From: Anthoceros angustus
Taxonomy: Eukaryota > Streptophyta > Anthocerotopsida > Anthocerotales > Anthocerotaceae
Assembly (NCBI GenBank): GCA_010909165.1
Contig: MU008165.1
Location: 1,860,001 to 1,924,000, forward strand
Direction: 5' to 3'
DNA length: 64,000 nucleotides
Shown: positions 22,096-33,332 of the stretch, in pieces
Layout of the letters: every line of letters starts with the position of its first letter
Numbering within the stretch: the first letter of the stretch is position 1
The notes under the pieces: generated by a model
Databases searched by the model: none
Told to the model about the DNA's origin: nothing
Seen by the model: the letters and a program-made list of their open reading frames with translations, nothing else
Translations under genes and position numbers: made by a program

Positions 22096-22383
22096 ATGGC
22101 GGAATTAGAGGGAAATTCGCACAGGAGCAGGGAGGTTGAGATGAGCGAGCTGGAGGAGGTGCAGGTTCTGATTCCCGAAGTGCCGCGGCCGGTGAAGGCC
22201 GAATCCAAGGCTCGTGCTGCGGCGTACAGAGCGGAAATGCAGCACAAGCGTTCGCTGCTGCTGATCTTGATGATTGTTCCGGTGATCCTGATCATCGTTG
22301 CTTGGAATGTTTTCGATTCGAACGCAGAAATCGGAGAGTCTTCATCGCCTGGCTACGCCAACGGTCCTATCACCCATGCTTGA
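22096..22383 (+). CDS. Small single-pass membrane protein, unknown function
   Basis: Frame of 95 residues from the ATG at 22096 (agagtATGGCGG, a good plant context); an in-frame ATG at 22039 would add 19 residues. The protein has an acidic N-terminus, a Lys/Arg-rich stretch (residues 32-52, ending MQHKR), one strong transmembrane segment at about 53-73 (SLLLILMIVPVILIIVAWNVF region) and a short polar tail of about 22 residues. Basic residues before the segment predict an N-terminus facing the cytosol, or a tail-anchored type. I do not recognise the family. The codon use and GC content match the neighbouring genes, and the position in a divergent promoter with PUS10 supports a real gene. It may have further exons. 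Confidence 0.55.
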   Translation: MAELEGNSHRSREVEMSELEEVQVLIPEVPRPVKAESKARAAAYRAEMQHKRSLLLILMIVPVILIIVAWNVFDSNAEIGESSSPGYANGPITHA

Positions 22384-23879
22384 AAGCGGATCACGGGACA
22401 TGTTGACGCTTCTGGTGGTAGAAGGAGCAGGCTTCGGAGCGGTTTGGACATGTTGCTTAGTAATGCCTTCGTCTTCCAGCACCGAGATACATTACCGGAC
22501 AAGATGTGGAGCTCTGTATGGATTCAGGCGGATTCGTTGATGTTGCTGAAGTGCATACTGCTTTTGCCACGCTTGATGGGACATGAGCCAAGTTTTTTGG
22601 TATGTATGTGCAGTAGCTGTGGTGCTCAACAGGTAGAATCATACTCCAGTGTAGCTTTAGATAGAATCATAGCATTCACTCAATGGAGGCTGACACGTTG
22701 AATTCAACCAGGGACGACGGTCCGCCCTAATTCGGGAACAGCGCCGCACTTTTCCCGTTGCTTGTCCAATTCGCGTTGTCTTTGTGGCCTTTGCCTTCCG
22801 TCTTCAAACTTCGCCACTCCAGTGTTGTCAGAGCAGATTTGCATGACAGGCCACCTTTGATGAAACTGAAGTATCTCTCCTCCAGGCTTATGTCTCTGGC
22901 AGGTGTTTGTCCTACAAGACGGTAAGTCGTGGAGGAGAACATTTACTGGAATACTGCGATGACTCTGACCTGATGAGTCTGCATCCGCCGATGTTTGTAC
23001 GCAGACCCCACACTCGCTCTTCCTAGCTAGCAGTAGGACCTAAGGTGGGTACTACCGGGTAAGCTGTTATAGTATAGATAGGTAGATTTTAAGTCAGACC
23101 AAACCTAGATTACAGGTACCATATTTAGTTATGGTTATGGTTGGGAATGCGGAGACTTATAAACATGCATAGATGGGAAGTCCCATGCACCGAGGCGATG
23201 GGGAGCAATCCCCAAGGGTCCCAAGGGTGGGAACTTGCACCTCTCTATGCAGATTGAAAGAAGAAGTGTGACCTTCGCAGCCTCGTGGTCCTAAGTGCAC
23301 ACACGACCATCCAGCAGGTGCACGGAGTAGTATTGGCCCATAACTAGTTACTGGAAGGAAGTTTGCTTGCTCTAGGGACGGGTAATATGCTTCGTGGTCA
23401 CATGCATTGCAACAGTGCACTTTGCAAAAAAAAGGTTGAACCTTCATCCCTAGGATCTGCAAGCTCTACAAAGTTGTCTCCAAGCTCCTAGACCAATAGG
23501 TCTGCGAGTTCAGAGACATACTCACTTGCAACCCCCATCGTCAGCAGCATTGAGCGGCCCATCCTCTTCAAGAGCATTTAGCAACAATGGTCCAGTGCAC
23601 CGCCAGGTCTAAATTTGACCAACAACGTCCTTATTGTCCAGCCTCAAAGTAACTAAATGCCAACTGCTTGTATGGGGTACTATCTCACATGCTGCATGGT
23701 CACTATCCATGCAAACAGCACAAAAATACGATACATGCCGCATCTTGAGCCGAGGGTTGGTTGCATCCACTGAGTCCCCGTAAATATGTGCCTGCCTTTA
23801 GAACACGGGATTGGTGCTCACCCCCACCGCTGCCTGCGGTTGACTTCCATCAACCAAAAAACCCACTATCCCTACCTTT
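22384..23879. other. No supported gene; 3' flank and unassigned DNA
   Basis: 22384-22700 is probably the 3' UTR of the small membrane-protein gene. On the minus strand at about 22690-22850 a short open stretch rich in Gln, Arg and Lys (RQRPQRQRELDKQREK) could be the end of another exon, but nothing joins it to a gene. From 23100 to 23880 nothing is recognised. Confidence 0.3.
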
Positions 23880-25142
23880 CACCAATTGCATAGGATGTTG
23901 TCCCATTAGATATTTTGGAACAAAGGAACTCGACAACGTCTGCAAAACTCTGCAACCTTGTTGATGATGACACCTCTTTGGTGCATAGTACCCTCTTTAA
24001 TATGGCACCTTCCCCGTCGTGTTTGTCATGCCGTATGACACTAATCTGAGCACTAGGGTTAGTGTTTGATTAGTGGTAATTAATCTAAGTATTATCTTGA
24101 AATAAATAATTAATACTAAGTAATCTAAATTAGTTATGTTAATTAAGTAATAATTTGAGTTAATTAACATGGTTAGCAATAGCTAAGTGGAGAAGCACAA
24201 ATTATATGCTTTAGGATATTCCTTGCATATTATAGTGTATTCTTAGGATATTTCCGGCACATGCTCATGCCAATAGGATATATGAGGAATATGCCGATGC
24301 CAAGGGCTAGTATATATAGACCCTTTCATAGAGGACAAGCTCTGATCATAGCTTGTCTTCTATACATGCAATACATGAGTGTTGTGAGGAGGCCAAAGGT
24401 ATGACCCCAAGAGCGATGTGTGAGGAATTTGCAAGTTGTTCTTACCGCAAGAGCAACATGTTGTTCTCGCGGGGAGGGTGTGTTTGTACCATGACGTGCG
24501 GGTTTTTCTCTCCTATTCTTGTTGGTTGGCACCCATATTGGCATATTAGATTTGTTTTGCTTGGTTGTCTATTAAGGAAGTGCTCATTTGAATACAATTG
24601 CTTACCTCGTGCGACATGCTCCCCTCTTCTGTATCCTGACCCAAAATAACTCCATAGCATTTTGCATCCCCTAGTTAGACTTGGGTACCTTGCCACAAAA
24701 TAGCTTGGTCTCCAAGCCTTAAATTGAGAAGCTACACCATCAGACCACATCCAATGCTCCCGTGGTCTCTTGTATCCATTGGACATCTAGTCCTAGTGTA
24801 GCATAAGGGCTTGTTGGACAAAGAGAGTGTCATGTTGCATGTCATTATTAATGTAAAAGTGGTAAAACTTTTGAACATTTCCTCCTCCACCACTGGCCCC
24901 ATCCGCATGTATGTGACATGGACTAGGATAATAACTTGATTATCATGCCAACGCATTGATTGTATCTCATTTTGAACTTGGAAAACATCATTCTGCGAGA
25001 AGTCAATAACAAAAATTACCACATCCTCAGGAAACCAATCAATGCATTTCCAAAACTCCAAGGCTTGCCATCTATGGATGAAATCATGTAACAAGGTCTT
25101 TTTAGAAATAGTGACACACTCCACTTTTCGGAGACGGGCCAA
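23880..25142 (-). pseudogene. Transposon-type plant ORF, split by a solo LTR
   Basis: Minus-strand pieces at 25142-24732 (FPEDVVIFVIDFSQN, VQNEIQSMRWHDNQVIILVHVTY) and 24786-24617 (WSDGVASQFK, YFVARYPSLT, MLWSYFGSG, RGEH) match, from memory, a widespread uncharacterised plant domain probably derived from a transposase. The frame is interrupted at GEH by the LTR at 24024-24616 and resumes beyond it, from 24023 downward, as DGEGAILKRVL, then LQSFADVVEF. With the LTR taken out, the protein reads through the junction (GEH-DGEGA), which fits the GEHDGAGA-type motif of the family. A frame change near 24760 shows it was also decaying otherwise. No function is claimed. Confidence 0.6.
24024..24616 (+). 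mobile_element. Solo LTR (family A), 593 bp
   Basis: It starts TGTCATGCCG and ends GTGCGACA, so the ends are the inverted pair TGTC/GACA. It aligns along its length with the LTR at 40479-41137 on the other strand, including tatgccgatgccaagggcta, the TATA-like tagtatatatagacc and gtgtgaggaatttgc. Flanks are tgtt before and tgct after, consistent with a 4-bp target duplication changed by one C-to-T. No internal retroelement sequence adjoins it. Confidence 0.75.
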
Positions 25143-25467
25143 AGAACCAATAAATTTTACTGTTTTTTAAAATGAAAACGTTGAATTTGAGGGTTTTTAG
25201 AAAACAGGGGCTAAAAAAACCTCACATTACAAACCCGAAATTGGTCCCTATCATATTTCCAAGAGTACGTTGTCATTTTTCCACTGTCGGAGGGAGCATG
25301 GTTTAAAAATGGCCTTTCTATGGAAGAAAATTAGGGATTCTTACAAAATTGAGTGTTCTAAGCTCTTTTTCTACTTACCTTGTATTTTAATACGTATCAA
25401 TATGGAGCATAAAATGAAGGGAAAGCTAATTCAAAAAACAAAGCCTTTTGGAAAAAGCGATGCTTAA

Positions 25468-26545
25468 GTGCAAAAACTAGACACGAAGGCATGTTCAGAT
25501 AGAGATGCAAAGTTCCTGTCTCAGTTTTGGAAGGAGTTTTGTGCAAGCTTGGGCATGAAGCAGTGTTTGAGCTCGGCTTACCATCCTCAGTTTGACGGCG
25601 CCAACGAGAGGCAAAACCAAACGATGGAGGATTTGCTGCGTCCTTACTGCCACGACCGTCAGAGGAATTGGGAAGAAGCGCTGCCACTTGCTGAGTTTGC
25701 TTACAACTTAGCCCGTCACTCTGCAACTTGGTATTCGCCGTTCAAGCTGACATATGGAAAGAATATTCCACCACCAGGTGTGTGGCTGTTGCGGGCGTGA
25801 AGGTCAATCATCGAATGAGAGCATGCGCTAAGATTTCCAGGAAGCTGTGCAGAGAATGGCAACAATCAATGATCAGAGAGCAAAGCACGCCAACAAGAAA
25901 CGAAGAGATGAACAGCACGAGGTTGGCGACCTAGTGTGGCTGAGAGTGCGCCCTAATAGGTACTCCAAGCTGCTGGAAGGTAAGGCCAAGCTTGCCTATA
26001 GGTATGCCGGTCCATTTGCTGTTAGCAGGAAGGTCTCCACATTAGCTTATCAACTAGACCTGCCAGCACACTGGAAGATGTGCAAGACCTTCCACGTTTC
26101 CTTCTTGAAGAAGTTTGTAGGAGTCCTTCCATCACAGCAGTTTCTAGATGAGGTATCTGCAGAAGACAAGCAAGGAGAGGGAAGGAAGACTGTAGTTCGG
26201 CCTGAGTTCGAGCTCCTTAGAGAAGGAGAGCCACCTGCCAAAGAAGACATTCAGAGGAAGGAGGAGGGAGGAGTAAGCATGAAGGGGCAGCCTCTCAAGC
26301 GCAAGAATTTCAAAGTGGGAGATGCACTTATCTTGCAGCCGGCAGCCATCCTAGCCACAAGGGAGTGAGCTCTGCGTGGCCGGACCATCCGAGAATTCCT
26401 GGTGAGTTGGGAAGGCAACAACCAAGAAGAACCTAGTTGGGAATCTGAATCATTTGTGGACGCTTTCCAACATAAAGTTCAGAACAGATGGATTGGAACC
26501 AAGTCCTCCTGCGGAGAGCTAGAGCAACGAGGAGGATGTCACGGC
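25468..26545 (+). pseudogene. Ty3/gypsy chromovirus remnant: integrase and chromodomain
   Basis: Frame 25468-25800 carries the end of the integrase core (SDRDAKFLSQFWKEF, AYHPQFDGANERQNQTMED, LPLAEFAYN), with the second Asp and the Glu of the DDE triad. After a frameshift near 25800 the second frame (25847-26368) gives the integrase C-terminus (GDLVWLRVRPNRY, KLAYRYAGPF, HVSFLKK). After a stop at 26368 and another frame, REFLVSWEGN and EPSWESESFVDAFQ form a chromodomain. gag, protease and reverse transcriptase are missing from the left, and no flanking LTR of its own is evident. Non-functional 3' fragment. Confidence 0.85.
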
Positions 26546-26647
26546 GGATTGAGCAAGCTCCAGCCGTGAAGGACATAGTCAATCGCGAGGCTATGGTAGA
26601 CACCCCACTGAGCCAGCTGATCTCTGGCCAGAGGGCCGTGGCGGCAT

Positions 26648-26800
26648 ATTGCTAAAGCATATTACTTGTGTTTATCCACTTAGCTATTGCTACCCACGTT
26701 TAATTAACACTAATCAATTATTAATTACCATAACCACTTCATATTAATAAATATTAATTACTTACTTAATGATAAGTCATTAGATTAATTAATGCTATAT
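26648..26800 (-). mobile_element. Fragment of LTR family A, inverted
   Basis: The stretch from tgctaaagcatattactt through gtttaattaacactaatcaa and aattacttactta matches 40856-41080 in the same orientation, i.e. the LTR family of 24024-24616 read on the minus strand. Only the AT-rich first part of the LTR is present. Together with the solo LTR on the left it brackets the chromovirus remnant in inverted orientation. Confidence 0.6.
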
Positions 26801-26919
26801 ATAGATGAATTTAACGGAAATCAACATCACTATCTCTTTTTGGAATAGATGCCAATATAGCAATTCACACACAGCCGTTGAAAAATTACCAATTTAGTGG
26901 TTGCCAACATGAAGCCTGG

Positions 26920-27400
26920 TGAAAACCTACCAAATTTGTAGTTTCTCATGGGGTATAAATGGGCGAGACCTAAATCGAAACCGCTGCTCCGGACTATGAA
27001 CTTCGAAATCTTGTTATCCATTCTTCTTGCATGTAACTTTTCATAATCCTGTGATCTACGGTTGTTAAGGTTTGTTCATCAATCAAAATTGATGTTCTCC
27101 TTTATAGAGGGATGGGTGCATGCATAAATATTCCGGCATCTGTTAACGAATTCATTTTCTATACTTGTTCCCTTCAGGTGTTCCTAGAGGGCACGTAAAT
27201 TACCCAAAGGGCGACACCTAAACCGAAATAGTTCCTCCGCGCCATGAACTTCAAAATCTCATATTCTTGCAAATATCTTTAAATAATCCTTTGATCTACG
27301 GTTGTTAAGGTTTGTTCAATGAAGATTGATGTTCTCCTTTATAGAGGAATGGGTGTATGCATGTGTATTCTTGTACGTGTTAACGAATTCATTCTTTATG
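26920..27400. repeat. Tandem duplication of about 240 bp
   Basis: The block tgatctacggttgttaagg with ttgatgttctcctttatag and gttaacgaattcatt occurs at about 27050-27165 and again at 27290-27398. The preceding gggcga-acctaaa-cgaaa segment is also shared. Copies are diverged by substitutions and indels. No coding content is recognised. Confidence 0.65.
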
Positions 27401-27569
27401 AATTCGGTTGCAACTTTTCGGATGCAATCTTTTTGTCGATCATGAAACTTAGCATTCTCCCGGACGAAATCTGGCAAGTCTTCCAGCATCCACAAATTCT
27501 CCCATCTTCTGCGACACCCGAATGTCATTATCTTTATTACTAATGGAGGCCAATAATGTACAAGATCCA

Positions 27570-30426
27570 CTATGTTATGCTCACAAAATATCCTTCACCG
27601 CATTGCAAAGCTTGATTTTCATCTTAAAGAGACTCTGTATAATCTTTCTCAAGATATTGTTGGTTTTGACTCGATTCACTTACGTAGTAGGGATTGATGA
27701 TACCTTGCACCAATGCAGCTCCTGGGCAACCTTTAGATGAAGCATTCAAGAACGTGATGTTTCCCAAAAGTATTGGCAAAACCGGGACGTTGTTTTCACC
27801 TGATGAGTACGTCAACGTATTCACCAATCACATCTCCACTGCTATATTCTATCAGAATATCAATGTCGTTGCAAACCATTGAGATAAGATTGTGCCCAAA
27901 TCTGTATTGATAAGAATGCATTCCTAAGTCGAGCTTAGAAAAGAGACGATTTCGTAAAACCGCCTAGAACAAGAAAACCAGGGAAGTAAATACAAAAAGC
28001 TACCCAGTATCTTTCTCATATTCTTCAACGAAAGTAATGTAAAGAAATATTGTGTACCTGAAAACTTGGGAAGAAACCCTTGGTTAAGAACGTTCGAAAT
28101 TGATCTTCACATTGTAAGCGGCGTCTGAAAAATTCGTATTCCGCATCTTTCTCAACTGTAGTTAGCCGTTGTAGAGCTCTCATACTACTGCTAGAGCCCG
28201 CATGCTAACTAATTGTTGTCGGAATGTAAAATCCTTGCGTTTTTCCATGTTCTAGAGGTGCTTCATAGCATAATTCCAACTCCACCATAATATTCACCAA
28301 GTCTTGGGTTTTTAAGTCAATATGATTAGGATCCTTTACAAATGTAGTAATAAGAACGTATTCAAGGTGCTCTCGTTCTATAAATCTTTGGCTAGTTGGT
28401 TCGATTAATGGACTATGTGATTGAATCAGTTCACCTAGAAATACGTGAGTGATTCAATTTGCATTCACTACTCTTAGATTATTATTTTTAAAAATAAATA
28501 ATATTTCACTATCATGTAAATAAGATGAGATGACAGTTACTATGTTATTTTGGTTAGCGCGCTCAAATGTCTACAACTTCTCAAGTTGTTGCACACAGAA
28601 GGCAACAACTCTTCTTCACCCATGAAAGGTTGAGAAGGATTTAGATATACGCACTTCATCAGGGCACTACTTACATTCTCACATACATAAGGTGCATTTA
28701 TAGATTTAATTTCTCACAAAATAGTTTCAACGTTCCAAACATTTTATACAATATATTATCCATATATTTTTTCTGAACAAGCATCATTTGCAGATCCAAA
28801 ACTAGACAAATTCTATTTACATCCTATTTTTAGATTATTTAATTTTATTATAATATATTCTAAATAAATTCTTCACAATTTTTAAATTTATCTAGGTGAG
28901 TGATTACAACCGACATTTATGCCTTCTTTCCACCTGTATTTTGAATATTAGATGAAATAAATCTTAATCAATACTTCAATTCATTTTCAAATTTCATGCT
29001 AACATCTTTGTCAGACATGACCTTGTTTAGGACGTCGTCAAAGGGACTAAACACAAACAAAATTAAGCAAGCTTGGTGAATATTAGGAAAGAGATAATCA
29101 TGAAGGATGCAATACTCAGCTCGACCGACTAAATCTCAAATGCTTACTTGCAACTCCTCCTTGTAATGAATAAGGGACTCCACTTCTATCCCTACTGTCT
29201 TTCTCCACAACAGACCTTATTTTCTCAAAAGTGGCAGCCAACCCTTTTTTAGAGAGTGGGTTTGAAAATGAACCATGGTGTATCGTTATTATCGTAATGT
29301 GGTTTTCCCTTGAAAAAATGTAAATATATGAGTTAATATACAAAAAAATTAAAAAATAAACTATTTTTATTAGATAACAAAGAACATTATTACCTGCCCA
29401 CGGTGGACGGCAAAGGATGAGTCTGCTACTTTAGGAGTCACAAATTTGAAATGCTGCCCCCGTAAACTGTGGGATGAGCCCTACGTTTCGTTGCATTTTT
29501 TCCCTCACTAGTGCATCTTACCCTCACTATTGCCTACTTTCCTTCTTCCCACCATTTTGGAACATGTAGGTTTATTCCATGCAAGGTTATATTCCATGCA
29601 AGGTTATATTCCTTGCAAGGTTATATTCCTATCCAAGCTTTGCATACGCTCCACAAAGATTTCCCCGTTTTCAAAAGCTTCGGATAAGGAGAGACTCGGC
29701 ACAGTTCTATTTTCTAGGAGCGATCTTAAAAATATTTGATTGAAATCCTGGCTCTATCCTCTGCTCAACAGCTTTGTCGTTTTGATAATTCTCGTTTTGT
29801 CCACCTCCAACCCTGCCTTTGCTTCATCACATCTAGAGTCTGTTGCAATCAATTCTTCCAGCACATGATTAGCGCGCAACACGAGATTAACGTCGGGCAA
29901 GTGTTATTCCCTCATCACCTGCATGTGAAGGCAAACCACAGATTTGTTCCCCTGCGTCACACCAATGTCGGTGTTATTCCTTTCCGACGCCGGTCCCGTT
30001 CGAAGCAAATCGCCTACTGCTTCTTCACCACCTCCCTCGAGCAATTGCTGCAACGAAGTACTCCTCGCCAAGGACTGCCCTATCATTTGCGCGCCTTCCA
30101 CATCCAACCCCATATCCGCCATCCCCAAGCGTTGCAGGGAAGGGCACACTCACTGTGTGATGAAGCAACAGTACGGCCCCTCCTGTTGCACCGCCGCCAC
30201 CCACATTGTTCCCTCACAGCAGCAGGAGGCGGAGCGCCGAGTGGGGGCCGGCCTCCAGCGCCCTGCGAAGGTGACCCAATCTGCCTGCATTCATCTCGAT
30301 ATAGTCCAACATCAACTCGCGGAGGTTGGGACTGAAGCGGAGAAAGCCCTCCAGGGCCGCACATGCAGCTTCACTCCCCGTCATACAGGCATTGCTAAGC
30401 TGCAAGCGGGCACTGCCGTAGATTAG
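27570..30426 (-). pseudogene. Relic of an LRR-ROC-COR (ROCO family) protein gene
   Basis: Reading from 30426 downward in changing frames: a leucine-rich region (NLRELMLDYIEMNAGRLGHL, then LQRLGMADMGLDVEGAQMIG); a linker (DALVREKMQRNV near 29500); a ruined P-loop (PPWAGNNVL near 29410, where an AGKTTL-like motif is expected); the ROC GTPase core (VGIEVESLIHYKEELQVSI, DLVGRAEYCILHDYLFPN, 29200-29070, then SSNIQNTGGKK and MSVVITHLDKFKN); and COR-like pieces near 27850-27940 (FGHNLISMVCNDIDILIEY) and 27660-27740 (GCPGAALVQGI). Two Trp codons are now TGA (29136-29138 and 28968-28970) and several frameshifts separate the blocks. Domain order is that of plant ROCO proteins. Clearly non-functional. 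Assignment is from recalled motifs, without a database search. Confidence 0.65.
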
Positions 30427-30730
30427 GTGTAGTCTCGTGCTTAGTAGTTTTTTGTGCTATCATAATTCGTCTTTGTCGTGGAGGTCTTTTTATTTTCTTG
30501 TAAGAAATGAGGGCTTTACATGTGGCACATCTGGGATTGGCAGAGTTCAGCAGTGGTGGTCCGCTTCCTGTGATCCTGGACTCCGACGATCACTCCGCAG
30601 CGTATGCATTGTGCTGTGAAGCACTGTGCCAGTGGAACAGTCTCTTCCTCTAGCTTCCTGTTCTGCTCCTGCCGGCAGCTGCTGTCAGGCTCAATCTTTT
30701 GGAGCGAATTGTGGCTAGGACGGCTGCAGA

Positions 30731-32695
30731 ATGGCGCAGCTAAGCTCAACTCCGCGACTTATGATCGTCTCGGATCTTGATCACACCATGGTAAATTTCT
30801 GTGTCGTTGGATGGATCAGTGATTTTCTTTTGTGGAGTTTGGCAACAAGAGTACCAGGTCTGGAACACTTGAATTGCTGTTGCAGGTTGATCATCATGAT
30901 GAGGATAATACCTCTCTACTTAGGTTCAATGCGCTCTGGCAAGCGGAGTACAATTTTGACTCCACGCTGGTGTTCTCCACCGGGAGGTCTCCGACCTTGT
31001 ACAAGGAGCTCAGGAGTGCCAAGCCCTTGGCTACGCCACACATTGCGATTATGTCGGTTGGGACGGAAATTATGTACGGGGATACCATGACTCCTGACTC
31101 TGCTTGGGAGGAGGTGCTCAATGAAGGGTGGGATCGGAGTGTTGTTGTGGAGGAGGCGAAAAAGTACTCCCAGCTGAGCTTTCAGGTGTGGTGGTTGGGG
31201 GCTTCAATCTGTTATGGTTGCATGGATTATGTCCTTGTCAAGTTCCTTATGTTCCTAGTCCAGTCCATTTTTTGTCATTACCGAAGTGTGCGTGTGCCTT
31301 GCAGGCAGACACAGAACAAAGACCTCACAAAGTTAGCTTTAGTTGCCGGAAGGCAGATGCTGAAGAAGTTGTGGCGAGTTTATCAGAAAGATTGAGAAAC
31401 CGTGGGGTGAGCACAAACATTACACAGGCTCCGTAGGGGCCTTTGCTGCTTTCCTTCTGAGCCTAGTGAAGATTGGCGTCTGACCATGATGCATCTGCGA
31501 TTGTGAACAGCTGGAAGCTAAAATCATCTACAGTGGGGGCACTGATCTGGACGTGTTGCCGAAAGGAGCGGGGAAAGGAGAGGCTCTGGCTTACCTTCTG
31601 CGGAGGTACGAGGCGGAGGGAAATTCTCCAAGGACTACACTCGTCTGTGGTGATTCTGGAAATGATGCAGAACTTTTCAGTGTGCCAGGCGTTCATGGGG
31701 TCATAGTAAGTGATAAAACTATGCATGAGAAGCTTCAAAAATTCTCTGTCATAATAGTGTGGCCGATGTGCAGATCACGGCAGTCTCCTGACACCGCCTT
31801 CACTCATGCAGGTAGGCAATGCCCAGGAGGAGTTGCTGCAATGGCATGACCTGAATGCTAAAAACAATCCCAAAATTTTCCTGGCAACGGAAAGGTGTGC
31901 AGCTGGGATTCTACAAGCATTGCAGCACTTCAAAATTGAACCCAGTGTTTCTCCCCGGGATGTTGATCCAATCCAGGGTCCTTCCACAATTGAAGCTGGA
32001 AGCTCGGCAGCCCCGGCACACCTTATTGTCGAGCAACTTCTAGTTTATGAACATTACATTCGCGGAGAAGTTGACGACAGTGAAGCTGTTTTTGATTTCT
32101 TCAACAGTCTCTTGGTAAATGACGCAGTTGTCTTGTCCAGAATGTGTTGTGGTGGAGAGGAGCATTACTCTGCTGTTGACGAAGGTGTTGTCTGCAGGCA
32201 GAAGATGCAGAAGGTGTGAGCCCGATCGGCCTGAGGTATCGTCCCAGGGATGCCATCCAAGAACTGAGATCGAAATATGGTTCTTTGAAGGGCTCAAAAT
32301 TCCGGGTGTGGGCGGATCGAGTTCGTCCAACGAGGCTTGGGGAGGATGGCTGGCTTGTAACCTTTGACAGATGGCAACGAAGTGGTAGGCTCTGTACCAT
32401 TCAAGAGTTTGTACCAGACTGTGCAACACATGACTGTGATGGCCTGTAATCGCCATTTGTTGTATGTGCAGATACAGACGTTTCCTGCAGAGTCTCTACT
32501 GCAGTTCTGACAGCCAAGGTATGTTCAGTCCGACTATTTCTTACTTCAAATTCATTTTGTGCTCTTCACAACGCTGAGCCTGTTCCATTATGCTTGTCTA
32601 ATACGTGCATTCACCTCCAGGATGGTGCACGCTATGGCCTGCATTTGATCCGAATTCACGAAACATTGTTGTCAGATTCCATTAAGCATGCCTAA
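30731..32695 (+). CDS. SPP: Sucrose-phosphate phosphatase (sucrose-6F-phosphate phosphohydrolase)
   Basis: Hydrolyses sucrose-6F-phosphate to sucrose, the last step of sucrose synthesis, in the cytosol. Eight exons join in phase to 422 residues: 30731-30790, 30886-31185, 31305-31406, 31511-31705, 31812-32114, 32198-32384, 32472-32518 and 32621-32695. HAD motifs are all present: SDLDHTM (nucleophile Asp, acid Asp; intron 1 cuts right after it), VFSTGRSPTLYKEL, the lysine region GAGKGEALAYLL and CGDSGNDAELF. TEQRPHKVSF and NAQEELLQWH are family hallmarks. The C-terminal plant SPP domain is intact (GLRYRPRDAIQELRSKYG, KFRVWADRV, WLVTFDRWQ). Length matches plant SPP (about 420). The start is the only ATG ahead of the HAD motif. 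Introns are 83-119 nt. Paralogue number not assigned. Confidence 0.96.
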
Positions 32696-33332
32696 ACTGA
32701 GCTGCTTCAGGAGAACGCGTAGGCTGCACACTTCCTAGTCATCTCATTTCTCTTTTGAAATTCAGCTTTGCGGAACACTTCCTGGTCATCTCATATCTCT
32801 TTTGGGATTCAGTTTTGTGGCTGAGATCTTGTAGAGATGTTTCTTCATGAGACAGTATTGTTAACAAAACTGTCAGTTATTTCTGGACGGGATCGGAGTT
32901 GCAAGAGTGATGTGGTTACCCAAGTGGTGGAACTTCAACCTGGAGACCCGTGCGAGAACTCCTGGTCGTTAACGACTTTGACTTGCCCATGCCTATAGTC
33001 TAACCACCTTGTGAACAATGCACCTTGTGAACCTGGCAGTTTGCAGATCATTAGTTAGAACACATGTTATCAATTATTGATCCATTTTTTGCTTCTGGAT
33101 TCTGAACTCACCAGAGTTGCCGGGTCACCGTGACAGACATGACTTCTCTGAGAGCTTTGTTGCTATAATGCAGCGCTTGGGAGCAATATTAATGCAGCAT
33201 CTTTGATCTCCCAGCACTCGGCCTCCTCAAAGAGCAGAGCGAATAGCAGAGCATGTGGTCCCTGCATCCACTTTACCTCCGAGATCGAGTGTTTGTCTGC
33301 CCTTTCTCGATATTTTTCTCGTCTTTATTCTC
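32696..33332. other. Convergent 3' flanks
   Basis: Between the stop of the sucrose-phosphatase gene and the stop of the minus-strand ankyrin gene. A short internal duplication (acttcctag/ggtcatctcat around 32730-32800) is visible. No gene is seen; it probably holds both 3' UTRs. Confidence 0.4.

Noticed and set aside
29736-30335. 199-codon plus frame
   Set aside because: Antisense to the LRR part of the ROCO relic; the minus strand explains the sequence.
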